From positions 124,001 to 188,000 of the forward strand of contig NZ_CAIWTY010000106.1 in the NCBI RefSeq assembly GCF_903915725.1: DNA of 64,000 nt, in the 5' to 3' direction. Below, one piece after another: positions 33,848-42,528 of the stretch. The position numbers were made by a program, and so were the translations under genes. How positions within the stretch are numbered: the stretch's first letter is position 1; each line of letters opens with the position of its first letter. The stretch is from an uncultured Rhodopila sp. Its GTDB lineage: Bacteria > Pseudomonadota > Alphaproteobacteria > Acetobacterales > Acetobacteraceae. The notes under the pieces were generated by a model. That model saw nothing but the letters and a program-made list of their open reading frames with translations, was not told where the DNA came from and did not search any database.

Positions 33848-34387
33848 TTATTGCGCCGGGAGTTTCTCGCGCAGGAACTCGCCGATCAGCAGCACGGTCG
33901 GCTCGGTGATATCGACGTCGGCGAGGTCGTCAGCCGCGAGGTCGGAGGCAAATCCCTCGACGCTGGCGTCATGTTCCTGCTGCCCGGCGTCCTTCAGGGC
34001 GATGAAGGCTTCGGTCAGGCGTTGGTGCGTCGCCCGGACCGTTTCCTGCTCCGCCTTCAGCTTATCGGCGTCCGCAATCGCCCATTTCATGTCGGGCGAA
34101 ACCTTGCCGGCAGCCAGCGCCGGAAGCAGGGTCAGCGGCGGCAGGATGAATTCATCTTCCGCCTCCATATGCCCTTTGAACGCCTCGATCAGATTTTTCG
34201 CCGCGGCGCCGACCGGCCCGGGCCGCTCCGCGAGCTTGGTCAGATAGGCGATGTCGCCCTCGTGCTCCATCTCCTCGGACGGCGGGATGTCCTTGCCGGG
34301 CTGGGCGCTGGCGGAGCCGAGCAGGCCGGGCACGACGAGCGTGCAGCCCAGCAGCATCGCGGCGATGGGGATTGTTTTCAGATTCAT
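33848..34387 (-). CDS. Periplasmic hemerythrin-like protein (copy 1)
   Basis: 179 aa with a signal peptide (MNLKTIPIAAMLLGCTLVVPGLLGSASA). Four helices are predicted. The first carries His in EEMEHEGDIAYL, the second carries GHMEAEDEFILPPL (the H-x3-E pattern of HHE hemerythrins), and the third carries RATHQRL. The expected fourth-helix His is missing. It is 34% or more similar by eye to the protein at 39354 (shared GPVGxAAK, EFILPPLTLLP, GKVxPDM). AAGGAAG precedes ATG 34387. Possible roles: di-iron oxygen or NO binding, metal handling, or electron transfer with the adjoining cytochrome c. The family assignment is tentative. Confidence 0.65.
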   Translation of the reverse strand: MNLKTIPIAAMLLGCTLVVPGLLGSASAQPGKDIPPSEEMEHEGDIAYLTKLAERPGPVGAAAKNLIEAFKGHMEAEDEFILPPLTLLPALAAGKVSPDMKWAIADADKLKAEQETVRATHQRLTEAFIALKDAGQQEHDASVEGFASDLAADDLADVDITEPTVLLIGEFLREKLPAQ

Positions 34388-34526
34388 GGCACTTCCTTTT
34401 CTTGGCTCTGTGGCGGACACGGGTGGAGCGCGCTCTCTCAACGCGGGTCCGGATTAGCGGTAAAGCGTTATTTCGGCAAACCGGCAACTGCGGCGGAACA
34501 TGTACATAAAATGATTGTTTGCACAG

Positions 34527-34558
34527 CTCCGCTCCGGCAGCGAACTGCCGGGGCGGAG
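34527..34558 (-). terminator. Hairpin downstream of the Cyc2-like gene
   Basis: CTCCGCTCCGGCAG, loop CGAA, CTGCCGGGGCGGAG: a 14-bp stem with one G-T pair, starting 6 bases after the stop of the Cyc2-like gene on the minus strand. It may separate or attenuate transcription into the hemerythrin-like gene. Confidence 0.55.
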
Positions 34559-34564
34559 GTGGGA

Positions 34565-35992
34565 TCAGAAAATCATCCAGGCGAACAACATCAGAGCGTT
34601 GTTGTCACCCGCGTTGCGGCCGAAGCCATCGTAGTTCTTCGTGCCGCCGTTGAACTGCGTATAGACGATGTACTGCACGCCGACCTTGAAGTTCGCCAGC
34701 GGGCGCCACAACGAGTCCTCCTTGCCGAAGGGAACCCAGTCCGCCTCGATAATGAAGTCGTTGCTGTTCGGCTTGCCGTTGGCGCTGCCTGACAGCGGCT
34801 GGCCGGTGTTATACAGGACCTGGTTCGCGGCCCCCCACGACTTTTGCCAGCCGAGCGTCAGGCCGTAGGTGTTTTTATACCAATAGGAGACGTTGGCCTG
34901 GAACGTGTTAAGGCCGTAGTTCGAGCCCACCGCCGTTCCGTTAGCAGCGTTATAGGCGCCGGACGACGCGTTCAGGTTCTGGTTCTCGTGCGTGTAAATG
35001 GCCTGCGCGGTGGCGATGTGGGTGCCGTCTCCCAGGAACTGATACCCGGCGTCGAGAGAGTAATCGGTGTAGCGGTCCTGGCCGAAGGCGTTGCTTGTTG
35101 CGAATGTATCGACCGTCGGATTGACGTCCGCATACATGAACGTCCCGCCGACATGGGCCTGCTGGTCGTTCCACTGCCATTGGTAAGCGGCGCGGAGATA
35201 AGGTGCGGGGCTGACGGTGTTGCCGATGCCGAAGCCGTTGCCGACGCGGCCGAGCGCCCAGGAACTCAGGCTGCTGTAGAAACCGCCTTCGAGGTACAGC
35301 GAGCTATCGTACCACGCATAGGCCGTGTAGCCGATGGCGTTCTGGTTGAATCCGGTGGACAGCATCACGTCGGCGGTCGGGGTCGGCGCAAGCTTGGAAC
35401 TAATATACGGGAAGCTCCAGGCATAGGTGGTGTTGAACGGATCCTGCACATACGGGTTGTTGTTGATCGTCGTGCCGACCCGGAGTTGCTTGTCGCCGAT
35501 GTCGAAGGTTGTGGTGTACGGGACGATGTCGGTGTTGTCCCAGTTGAACTCATTGCCATCCTGCGAATAGGTCACCGCCTGGATGAAGGCGCCGCTGTGC
35601 TCGCCGATGTTGCCGCCGATGAACAGGCTGACCTGGTCGAACGCGGCGGTATTGTTGTAGCCATAGGGCGCACCGGGGCTGGTGCCGCTCGGCAACGACT
35701 TGTTGACGTTGGTGAAGGTCGGCTGGACCATGATCGCGACCGGTACGTGCGACACCCAGCCCTCACCACCGGTGATGGTGTAGCCGCTCATTTTGAATTC
35801 CCGTCCGAACGGGGTGAGCTGCGGGCCGTAAGCGCCGATATGACACTGGATGCAAGGATAGCCGGTTTGCGCGGCGAAAGCCGGGATCGCCTGGGCCGGC
35901 CTGGATGCCGGCAGCAGCGCGGCGAGCGCGAGCACAAATATCCCGAACCAAGTCGGGCCGACTCCGGACGGAGTTCGGGATTTAGCAGTCAT
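34565..35992 (-). CDS. Cyc2-like outer-membrane cytochrome-porin fusion
   Basis: 475 aa. A signal peptide (ALAALLPASRPAQA) is followed at once by one haem c site in AIPAFAAQTGYPCIQCH. Next comes LTPFGREFKMSGYTITGG, then ~400 residues of alternating aromatic/polar beta strands ending in Phe (ALMLFAWMIF), the hallmark of an outer-membrane barrel. The N-terminal P-x-F-A-x-Q-T-G-x-x-C-x-x-C-H block, the FGR-x-FK-x-GY block, the size and the barrel match Cyc2, the outer-membrane Fe(II) oxidase of iron-oxidising bacteria. Divergent Cyc2-like proteins of unknown donor also exist, so iron oxidation is a hypothesis. A perfect FNR-type box lies 56 bases upstream; cytochrome c and hemerythrin-like genes follow. 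Confidence 0.8.
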   Translation of the reverse strand: MTAKSRTPSGVGPTWFGIFVLALAALLPASRPAQAIPAFAAQTGYPCIQCHIGAYGPQLTPFGREFKMSGYTITGGEGWVSHVPVAIMVQPTFTNVNKSLPSGTSPGAPYGYNNTAAFDQVSLFIGGNIGEHSGAFIQAVTYSQDGNEFNWDNTDIVPYTTTFDIGDKQLRVGTTINNNPYVQDPFNTTYAWSFPYISSKLAPTPTADVMLSTGFNQNAIGYTAYAWYDSSLYLEGGFYSSLSSWALGRVGNGFGIGNTVSPAPYLRAAYQWQWNDQQAHVGGTFMYADVNPTVDTFATSNAFGQDRYTDYSLDAGYQFLGDGTHIATAQAIYTHENQNLNASSGAYNAANGTAVGSNYGLNTFQANVSYWYKNTYGLTLGWQKSWGAANQVLYNTGQPLSGSANGKPNSNDFIIEADWVPFGKEDSLWRPLANFKVGVQYIVYTQFNGGTKNYDGFGRNAGDNNALMLFAWMIF

Positions 35993-36047
35993 TGACGTTC
36001 CCCAATTTTACGCTCGCAGATAACCTCACACGGACGCGAGTCGTTCA

Positions 36048-36061
36048 TTGATCTAGATCAA
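36048..36061. promoter_or_regulatory. FNR/FnrN-type binding site upstream of the Cyc2-like gene
   Basis: TTGATCTAGATCAA, identical to the box at 4087-4100 and a perfect TTGAT-N4-ATCAA palindrome. Its centre is about 62 bases before the start codon on the minus strand, the right place for activation of a promoter near 36010. The FnrN-type protein at 15389-16123 is the likely regulator. Confidence 0.78.
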
Positions 36062-36272
36062 TTTCCCGGCCGTGGCCAAGAATTTTCTACCGCATTGTTT
36101 TGACGACACTAATCCGCCAAAATCACGATCGGCAGCCAGCCGCGAGCGCCAGGCGTTTCAATCGTCCCGATGGTTGCCGAGGGACGGATCTAAGCGCCAG
36201 CGAGGTGCAACCTCTGTCGTTGCTTCAACCAACTGTTGCCGGCGCGCGGGCGCCCCGCCATGCAAGCGCCGC

Positions 36273-36445
36273 TTATACCAACCGGCGTTGACTTTGACCC
36301 ATAGGCACGGTCGCCTCCACCGTCATGGCGGACGAAGGCCTCCATCCACGCCTTTGTTTGTGCAAGCAAAGGCGTGGATGCCGGCCTCCGTCGGCATGAC
36401 GAGGCGGTGCGGCCGGAGACTCACCATCCTCGCCGACTGGCATTA
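36273..36445. mobile_element. MITE-like element, copy B
   Basis: About 173 bases with inverted ends TTATACCAACCGGCG (36273-36287) and CGCCGACTGGCATTA (36431-36445). Internal order is the same as copy A: GTTGACTTTGACC, then GTCGCCTCCACCGTCATGGCGG, a palindrome pair with ATCCACGCC/GGCGTGGAT arms, then GGCCGGAGACTCACC. No open frame. A degenerate internal segment recurs near 52410-52480. Confidence 0.7.
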
Positions 36446-36507
36446 CCCGCCCAGAATGTTGATTCGAGCGTTGGTTGCATCAGATACCAGACCGATTCCC
36501 GAAACGG

Positions 36508-37932
36508 TTACCCGTAGTCAAACAGCGCCATGAACCCGAAGTCCATATGCAACTGCTGATGGCAGTGAAACAGCGACGGTCCAGGATTGCCGGCCACGAA
36601 ATCGAATGCCAGCTCCTGGAACCCGCCCAGCATCGCTACGTCCTTCACCACGCCTGACGTCGCCTTGCCGCCGATATGCGCCAGTTCGAAGCTGTGCCGG
36701 TGCAGGTGCACGGGATGGATGTCGTCGCTCGCGTTCCGCAGCTTCACCCGGTAGCGGCGCCCCTCATGCAGCGTGAAACCCGGCTTCATCGAGTCCATTG
36801 AGAAAGCTTCGCCATTGATCGTCCATCGGTTGAAGCCGTTCAGCGCGCCGTTGTGCTTCACGATGGTCATCTCGATGGTTTCATCCGGAACGGCTGCCGC
36901 GCCGGAGCGGCCGAACCGCGCGTAATCCCAATGGAACGGCTTCGGCTTCCGCCACGCCGGCTTGCCGCCCCGTCCCGCATACTCGACGACAACGCCCATG
37001 CCATGGCCGCGGTCGTCGTCGGCGAGATCGCCCATCACCCAGACGCCGGGATGGTTCATTGCCACCACCGCCGACACCCGCTCCGCCGTGCCGAGCCACA
37101 ACACCGGCACGTCCGCCTGAACCGGCACCGGATTGCCGTCCAGCGCGATCACCCGAAACACGTGCCCTGGCAGCGCCAGGCTGCGGATCTCGGTGGCGCT
37201 GGCGTTCAGCACATGGAACAGAACCCGCTCCCCCGGCTTCACCCGGATCGGCTCGCCATGACCGAGCATCCGCCCGTTGATGCTGAACAGGTCGTAGCTG
37301 ACCTCGAATCCCTTGGCCTTTTCGTCCGCCGCGTCATCCGCCGCCAGCCCCATGCGTTGCAGTGCGGGCAACGGGGTGCCGGCCAGCGCATCCATATCCA
37401 TGTCGCCGCCGCGGCTGAAAACCGGGGCGAATTCCTTCAGCACCAGGAAGATTTCGCGGTCATAGGCGCCGGGGTTGTCTTTCGGCTCGATATAGACCGG
37501 CCCGGCCAGCCCGGTGTAGCTGCCGCGGTTGAGGTCGCCGTAGGCCGGGACATGCGTGTGGTAGAAGCGGAAGCCCGCCGGCTTCGGCTCGAAAGCGACG
37601 CGGCGCATGCCATGCGGCGGAATGAATGGGGAGCCTTCCTCGGACGCGCCGTCCACGTCCGGCGGGATTGTCTGGCCGTGCCAGTGCACCAGTTCCGGCG
37701 TGTCGGTGTCGTTATGGATATCGACAGTAACCCGCCTGCCCTCCCGCATGCGCAGCAGAGGGCCGGGAAACTGGCCGTTATACAGGGTCGTCGAGATGGT
37801 ATGGTCCGGCGCCAGTTCGATCAGCCCCGTCGCGATGCGCAGCGTGTGATCAGCCGGAGTCTGGCCAAAAGCCGGCACGCCGCCCGCCAGAACCATTGCC
37901 CCGGCCTGCTGCAGCAGCGAACGACGGTTCAT
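36508..37932 (-). CDS. Multicopper oxidase, Tat-exported
   Basis: 474 aa. Signal MNRRSLLQQAGAMVLAGGVPAFG has a twin-arginine start, suiting folded, copper-loaded export. All four copper-ligand blocks are intact: HWHGQTIPPDVDG, FYHTHVPAYGD, HPVHLHRHSFEL and HCHQQLHMDFGFM (the type 1 and trinuclear sites). Three cupredoxin domains, laccase/CueO-like. It would oxidise a metal ion, phenol or cytochrome and reduce oxygen to water. It is the last gene of a five-gene operon (hemerythrin-like, cytochrome c, two membrane proteins, MCO), with 80 bases before it. ATG 37932 is where the Tat signal begins. A metal-oxidising role tied to the Cyc2-like protein is attractive but unproven. Confidence 0.9.
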   Translation of the reverse strand: MNRRSLLQQAGAMVLAGGVPAFGQTPADHTLRIATGLIELAPDHTISTTLYNGQFPGPLLRMREGRRVTVDIHNDTDTPELVHWHGQTIPPDVDGASEEGSPFIPPHGMRRVAFEPKPAGFRFYHTHVPAYGDLNRGSYTGLAGPVYIEPKDNPGAYDREIFLVLKEFAPVFSRGGDMDMDALAGTPLPALQRMGLAADDAADEKAKGFEVSYDLFSINGRMLGHGEPIRVKPGERVLFHVLNASATEIRSLALPGHVFRVIALDGNPVPVQADVPVLWLGTAERVSAVVAMNHPGVWVMGDLADDDRGHGMGVVVEYAGRGGKPAWRKPKPFHWDYARFGRSGAAAVPDETIEMTIVKHNGALNGFNRWTINGEAFSMDSMKPGFTLHEGRRYRVKLRNASDDIHPVHLHRHSFELAHIGGKATSGVVKDVAMLGGFQELAFDFVAGNPGPSLFHCHQQLHMDFGFMALFDYG

Positions 37933-38012
37933 GGCAATCTCCCCTATCCGGCGGCTCACGCATGCGCCATCACGATAGAACGGGCCGTGGGTCAACTCAT
38001 CGCGGTCCGTGA

Positions 38013-38363
38013 TTACAACGCCTGCAGCCAATCCATAACCGGAGGAAACGTCAACAGCAGTCCGGCGATCAGCATCAGCGCCGAGGCCAGGTTCACCCAC
38101 AGCAGGCTGATGTCACGAGACGCCCAGCGCCGGGACAGCACAAACCAGACCGCCAGCCAGACGGCGATGCCTGCCGTGCTGACGCCGGACAAGGCTCCGG
38201 ACGGCTTCCAGATCGCGAGCGCGTGGTTGATTGCCGGGACGGCATCGGCGGCGAAGGCGAAGACGCCGAAGGCGCAGGAGCCGATCGCCGCCGACAGGAT
38301 CGCCGCGGCGCCGGGACCGTTGCGCAACAACGCCGGGGGCGGCGAAGGCAGGGTGTCGGCCAT
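38013..38363 (-). CDS. Small inner-membrane protein of the MCO operon
   Basis: 116 aa with about three or four hydrophobic helices (AAAILSAAIGSCAFGVFAF, STAGIAVWLAVWFVL, LWVNLASALMLIAGLLLTFPPV). One His (INHALAIW) lies in the first loop. No family recognised. It starts one base after the preceding 188-aa membrane gene stops, so the two are tightly coupled and may form one complex. Confidence 0.7.
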   Translation of the reverse strand: MADTLPSPPPALLRNGPGAAAILSAAIGSCAFGVFAFAADAVPAINHALAIWKPSGALSGVSTAGIAVWLAVWFVLSRRWASRDISLLWVNLASALMLIAGLLLTFPPVMDWLQAL

Positions 38364-38364
38364 G

Positions 38365-38931
38365 CTACTTGTTCTCGTACAGGATGATTTGCGCCCCGCC
38401 CCTGACCGGCGCGTTCTTGTTCAGGAACGCGCCAACCCCGCCGGCAACCGCGGTGGCGAAGAAGGCAACCGCCGTGAAACTCAGCACCGCGGCACGCAGC
38501 GAGCGGTGCAGCGCCAACTGCGGGCCGTATTTGATGAATACATAAGCAACCATCGTCATCGCGATCGGCGTGAACCAGGCGATGTGCTCCTTCCATTCCA
38601 TTCCCAGCTCATGCCATCCCGAGGTCAACGGGCTCGATAGCAGCAGGCTGCGCGGATAGAGCGACAGGTCCGTCGTCCCCTCCGGCGGAGCGGCGCGATA
38701 CCAGGGATAGATGATGTAGGCCCCTGACAGCACGGTCAGCCACGCCAGCACCGCCATGCTGATCAGGTAGAAGCGGAACATCCGGGTTTCCCACCGCGAC
38801 GGCTGAACGCGCGGGCCGGCGGCCGAGGTGGCGTAGAGCACCCCGATCGCGCCGGAGAACGCCAGCATGAACACGGCGCCGAAGCCCATGCCGTGCAGCA
38901 CCGTGATCAGGTCGCGGTAGGAGATCTCCAT
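38365..38931 (-). CDS. Membrane protein with conserved-looking histidines, possible b-haem or quinol subunit
   Basis: 188 aa, four predicted transmembrane helices (TVLHGMGFGAVFMLAFSGAIG, FYLISMAVLAWLTVLSGAYI, IAWFTPIAMTMVAYVFIKYG, VLSFTAVAFFATAVAGGVGAF). Histidines sit at membrane edges (LHGMGFG, WHELGMEWKEHIAWF), a layout compatible with haem b or quinone binding. The periplasmic loop YPWYRAAPPEGTTDL is long. No family recognised. It is placed between cytochrome c and the 116-aa membrane protein in the MCO operon, suggesting an electron entry or exit module in the inner membrane (inference). Confidence 0.72.
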   Translation of the reverse strand: MEISYRDLITVLHGMGFGAVFMLAFSGAIGVLYATSAAGPRVQPSRWETRMFRFYLISMAVLAWLTVLSGAYIIYPWYRAAPPEGTTDLSLYPRSLLLSSPLTSGWHELGMEWKEHIAWFTPIAMTMVAYVFIKYGPQLALHRSLRAAVLSFTAVAFFATAVAGGVGAFLNKNAPVRGGAQIILYENK

Positions 38932-38935
38932 CGCT

Positions 38936-39328
38936 CTATTTCAGCGTATCGAGATACGCGATCAGGTCCGCCCGTTTGGTCGCGTCCTTGACGCCGGCAT
39001 AGGCCATCTTCGTTCCGGGGATGACAGTGCGCGGCGCTGCCAGGTATGCGTCGAGTTCGGCGTCGGTCCAGGTGATGTTGGCGGCCAGATTGGCCGGGGA
39101 GTAGGTGTACTCGGGCACCGAGCCGGTCTTGCGGCCGACGACGCCGAACAGGGTCGGGCCGACCTTGTTGTCGCCCGCTCGGTTCGCGTGGCAGACGACA
39201 CAGGCGGATTGGAACACCGCCTTGCCCGCGACGGGGTCGCCGGCAAGGGCGGAGCCCGGCATCAGGAGGCTGCCGAAAACAGCGGCGGTCAGGCTGGTGA
39301 ATGCGACGCGCGCTTGACGCACAGTCAT
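38936..39328 (-). CDS. Class I cytochrome c
   Basis: 130-aa periplasmic cytochrome. The leader is VRQARVAFTSLTAAVFGSLL, ending near MPGSALA. Haem site CVVCH; axial Met in GTKMAYAG; VGPTLFGVVGRKTGSVPEYTY body. Closely similar to the products of 32560 and 33425. GGGAGA precedes ATG 39328. It lies 25 bases after the hemerythrin-like gene and 4 bases before the 188-aa membrane protein gene, so it is inside a five-gene operon. Probably shuttles electrons between the membrane subunits and the multicopper oxidase (inference). Confidence 0.93.
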   Translation of the reverse strand: MTVRQARVAFTSLTAAVFGSLLMPGSALAGDPVAGKAVFQSACVVCHANRAGDNKVGPTLFGVVGRKTGSVPEYTYSPANLAANITWTDAELDAYLAAPRTVIPGTKMAYAGVKDATKRADLIAYLDTLK

Positions 39329-39353
39329 GGTCGATCTCCCTCTCAGCACGCGA

Positions 39354-39914
39354 TTAATGAGCAGCCGGCAGCTTGGCGCGCAGCGTGTCGCCAATCATCA
39401 GGATCGCCGGTTCCAGGATTTCCAGGTCGGTCAGCGAATCGCCGGCCGCCGATTCGGCGAACTCCTTGGCGTCGTTGTCGTTGGCCTCGACCGCGGCGAC
39501 GAGCAGGGCGTTGAGCGCTTCCGTGGTCTCCGCATGCTCGTCGAAGATCTGCTCGCGCTCGGCCCTGACTCGATCCGTCATCGGCAGCGCCCAGGCCATG
39601 TCCGGAGTCACCTTCCCGTCGGCGATCAGCGGCAGCAACGTCAGCGGCGGCAGGATGAACTCCCGCTCACGCGCGTAGTGCTTTTCCAGCAGCGCCAGTG
39701 CTTCCTTCGCCGCGGGTCCGACCGGTGCCGGCTTCGCGGTCAGGGCTGTGAGTTGTTCGATGGTTTCCTTCTGCTCGATCCGCAGCGCTTGCGGGATAGG
39801 ATGCACCTGCGCCGCCGCGGGTGAGGCCTGCGCGAACGCCGCGCCGGACGGTATCATCCAGGATACGGTGGCGAGCGCCACGATTCCGAAAACTGTTGGC
39901 GATCTTGGATGCAT
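39354..39914 (-). CDS. Periplasmic hemerythrin-like protein (copy 2)
   Basis: 186 aa with a signal peptide (FGIVALATVSWMIPSGAAFA). Paralogue of the 33848 protein: shared GPAAKEAL, EKHYAREREFILPPLTLLP, GKVTPDMAW, FDEHAETTEAL. The helix-one His of copy 1 is absent here (RIEQKETIEQL), so the di-iron site is more degenerate or built differently. GGAGGA lies eight bases before ATG 39914. First gene of the operon running to the multicopper oxidase; an 11-base-spaced repeat GCAATTGT is 130 bases upstream. Confidence 0.65.
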   Translation of the reverse strand: MHPRSPTVFGIVALATVSWMIPSGAAFAQASPAAAQVHPIPQALRIEQKETIEQLTALTAKPAPVGPAAKEALALLEKHYAREREFILPPLTLLPLIADGKVTPDMAWALPMTDRVRAEREQIFDEHAETTEALNALLVAAVEANDNDAKEFAESAAGDSLTDLEILEPAILMIGDTLRAKLPAAH

Positions 39915-40044
39915 ATCTTTGTCCTCCAGGCGGAAACGGTGCCGCGATGCTGCGGTCTGTAAGTCGGGTATCAGACCAGCAGCGAAGCAACAACAGGATT
40001 GTGCTTGTCTCGCCGGCATTGCGAGCGGTGATAAGTTTGTTCAA

Positions 40045-40063
40045 GCAATTGTCATGCAATTGT
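40045..40063. promoter_or_regulatory. Tandem GCAATTGT repeat
   Basis: GCAATTGT-CAT-GCAATTGT: two identical octamers, each containing the palindrome CAATTG, spaced 11 bases start to start (one helical turn). It lies 131 bases upstream of the hemerythrin-like/cytochrome/MCO operon and looks like a cooperative operator. Binding protein unknown. Confidence 0.45.
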
Positions 40064-40139
40064 ACGCAGATACCAGTCTTGCGCCGCGGAATTTGGTCGC
40101 AGCCGCGCTCCACATCGGTCTTGGGCGCGGCGCAGATCA

Positions 40140-40153
40140 TTGATCCTGCTCAA
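40140..40153. promoter_or_regulatory. Near-consensus FNR-like box
   Basis: TTGATCCTGCTCAA matches TTGAT-N4-ATCAA with one mismatch. It is about 225 bases from the MCO-operon start and 334 from groEL, so direct action on either is uncertain. Confidence 0.35.
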
Positions 40154-40170
40154 ACCGTGCCACCGCGTAA

Positions 40171-42072
<1,902 letters not shown>

Positions 42073-42091
42073 TAGCCGAGGGACCCGACTG

Positions 42092-42122
42092 CCCTGGCCA
42101 TGGCGGTGTGCCTTGGCCAGGG
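42092..42122 (+). terminator. Hairpin after groEL
   Basis: CCCTGGCC and GGCCAGGG form an 8-bp perfect stem 20 bases after the groEL stop. No T tract. Confidence 0.45.
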
Positions 42123-42143
42123 AACCGGCATGCTCTACATCCT

Positions 42144-42216
42144 CATGGCCCGGCCTGTCCGCGCCACCTATCGCGGCACTATGCTGGCATAGGTGGCCCG
42201 GACAAGCCGGGCCATG
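42144..42216. repeat. Long inverted repeat (REP-like)
   Basis: Arms CATGGCCCGGCCTGTCCGCG ... and its near-exact inverse ending GGACAAGCCGGGCCATG (28 bases each, two mismatches), separated by about 17 bases. Related in core sequence to the element at 1031-1117. Confidence 0.7.
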
Positions 42217-42291
42217 ACGTTTAGGGGTAGCACGATTCGCGGCCCGCGTAGCCGCACAGCAGCGGCGCTCGACATCAAACAGGATCCAGCC

Positions 42292-42528
42292 ATGCCCGAT
42301 CAGGACGAATCGGAACGCGAGTTCAACGCCATGACCAACCGCCTGATCAAGCGCGAGCAGCTCCGCCGGGCGGCAGCCGATCTCAACAGCACTTCGCCAC
42401 CGGCGCTGGAGAACGCGCTGGCGAGCATCTCCGCCGAAGTGACGGAGGAAGCCGCCGAGCGCCTCGCCCTGGCGAAGGCTAGGCCCTCACCGCCTGGATC
42501 CCCTGCACCTCATCCGTCCAAACCTTGA
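42292..42528 (+). CDS. Small hypothetical protein
   Basis: 78 aa beginning MPDQDESEREFNAMTNRLIK, followed by a charged helix (REQLRRAAADLNS) and an acidic segment (LASISAEVTEEAAERLALAKA), then a proline/serine-rich tail. AGGA lies seven bases before ATG 42292. The last 50 bases overlap the 3-prime end of the convergent transglutaminase gene; the proline-rich tail may be fortuitous read-through. No family recognised. Confidence 0.5.
   Translation: MPDQDESEREFNAMTNRLIKREQLRRAAADLNSTSPPALENALASISAEVTEEAAERLALAKARPSPPGSPAPHPSKP

Larger units (their letters stand above)
35993..36507. other. Spacer between multicopper oxidase and Cyc2-like genes
   Basis: No gene supported. Contains the FNR-type box (36048-36061) that belongs to the Cyc2-like promoter and MITE copy B (36273-36445). 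The remaining ~200 bases (36062-36272) show no recognisable element. Confidence 0.5.
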
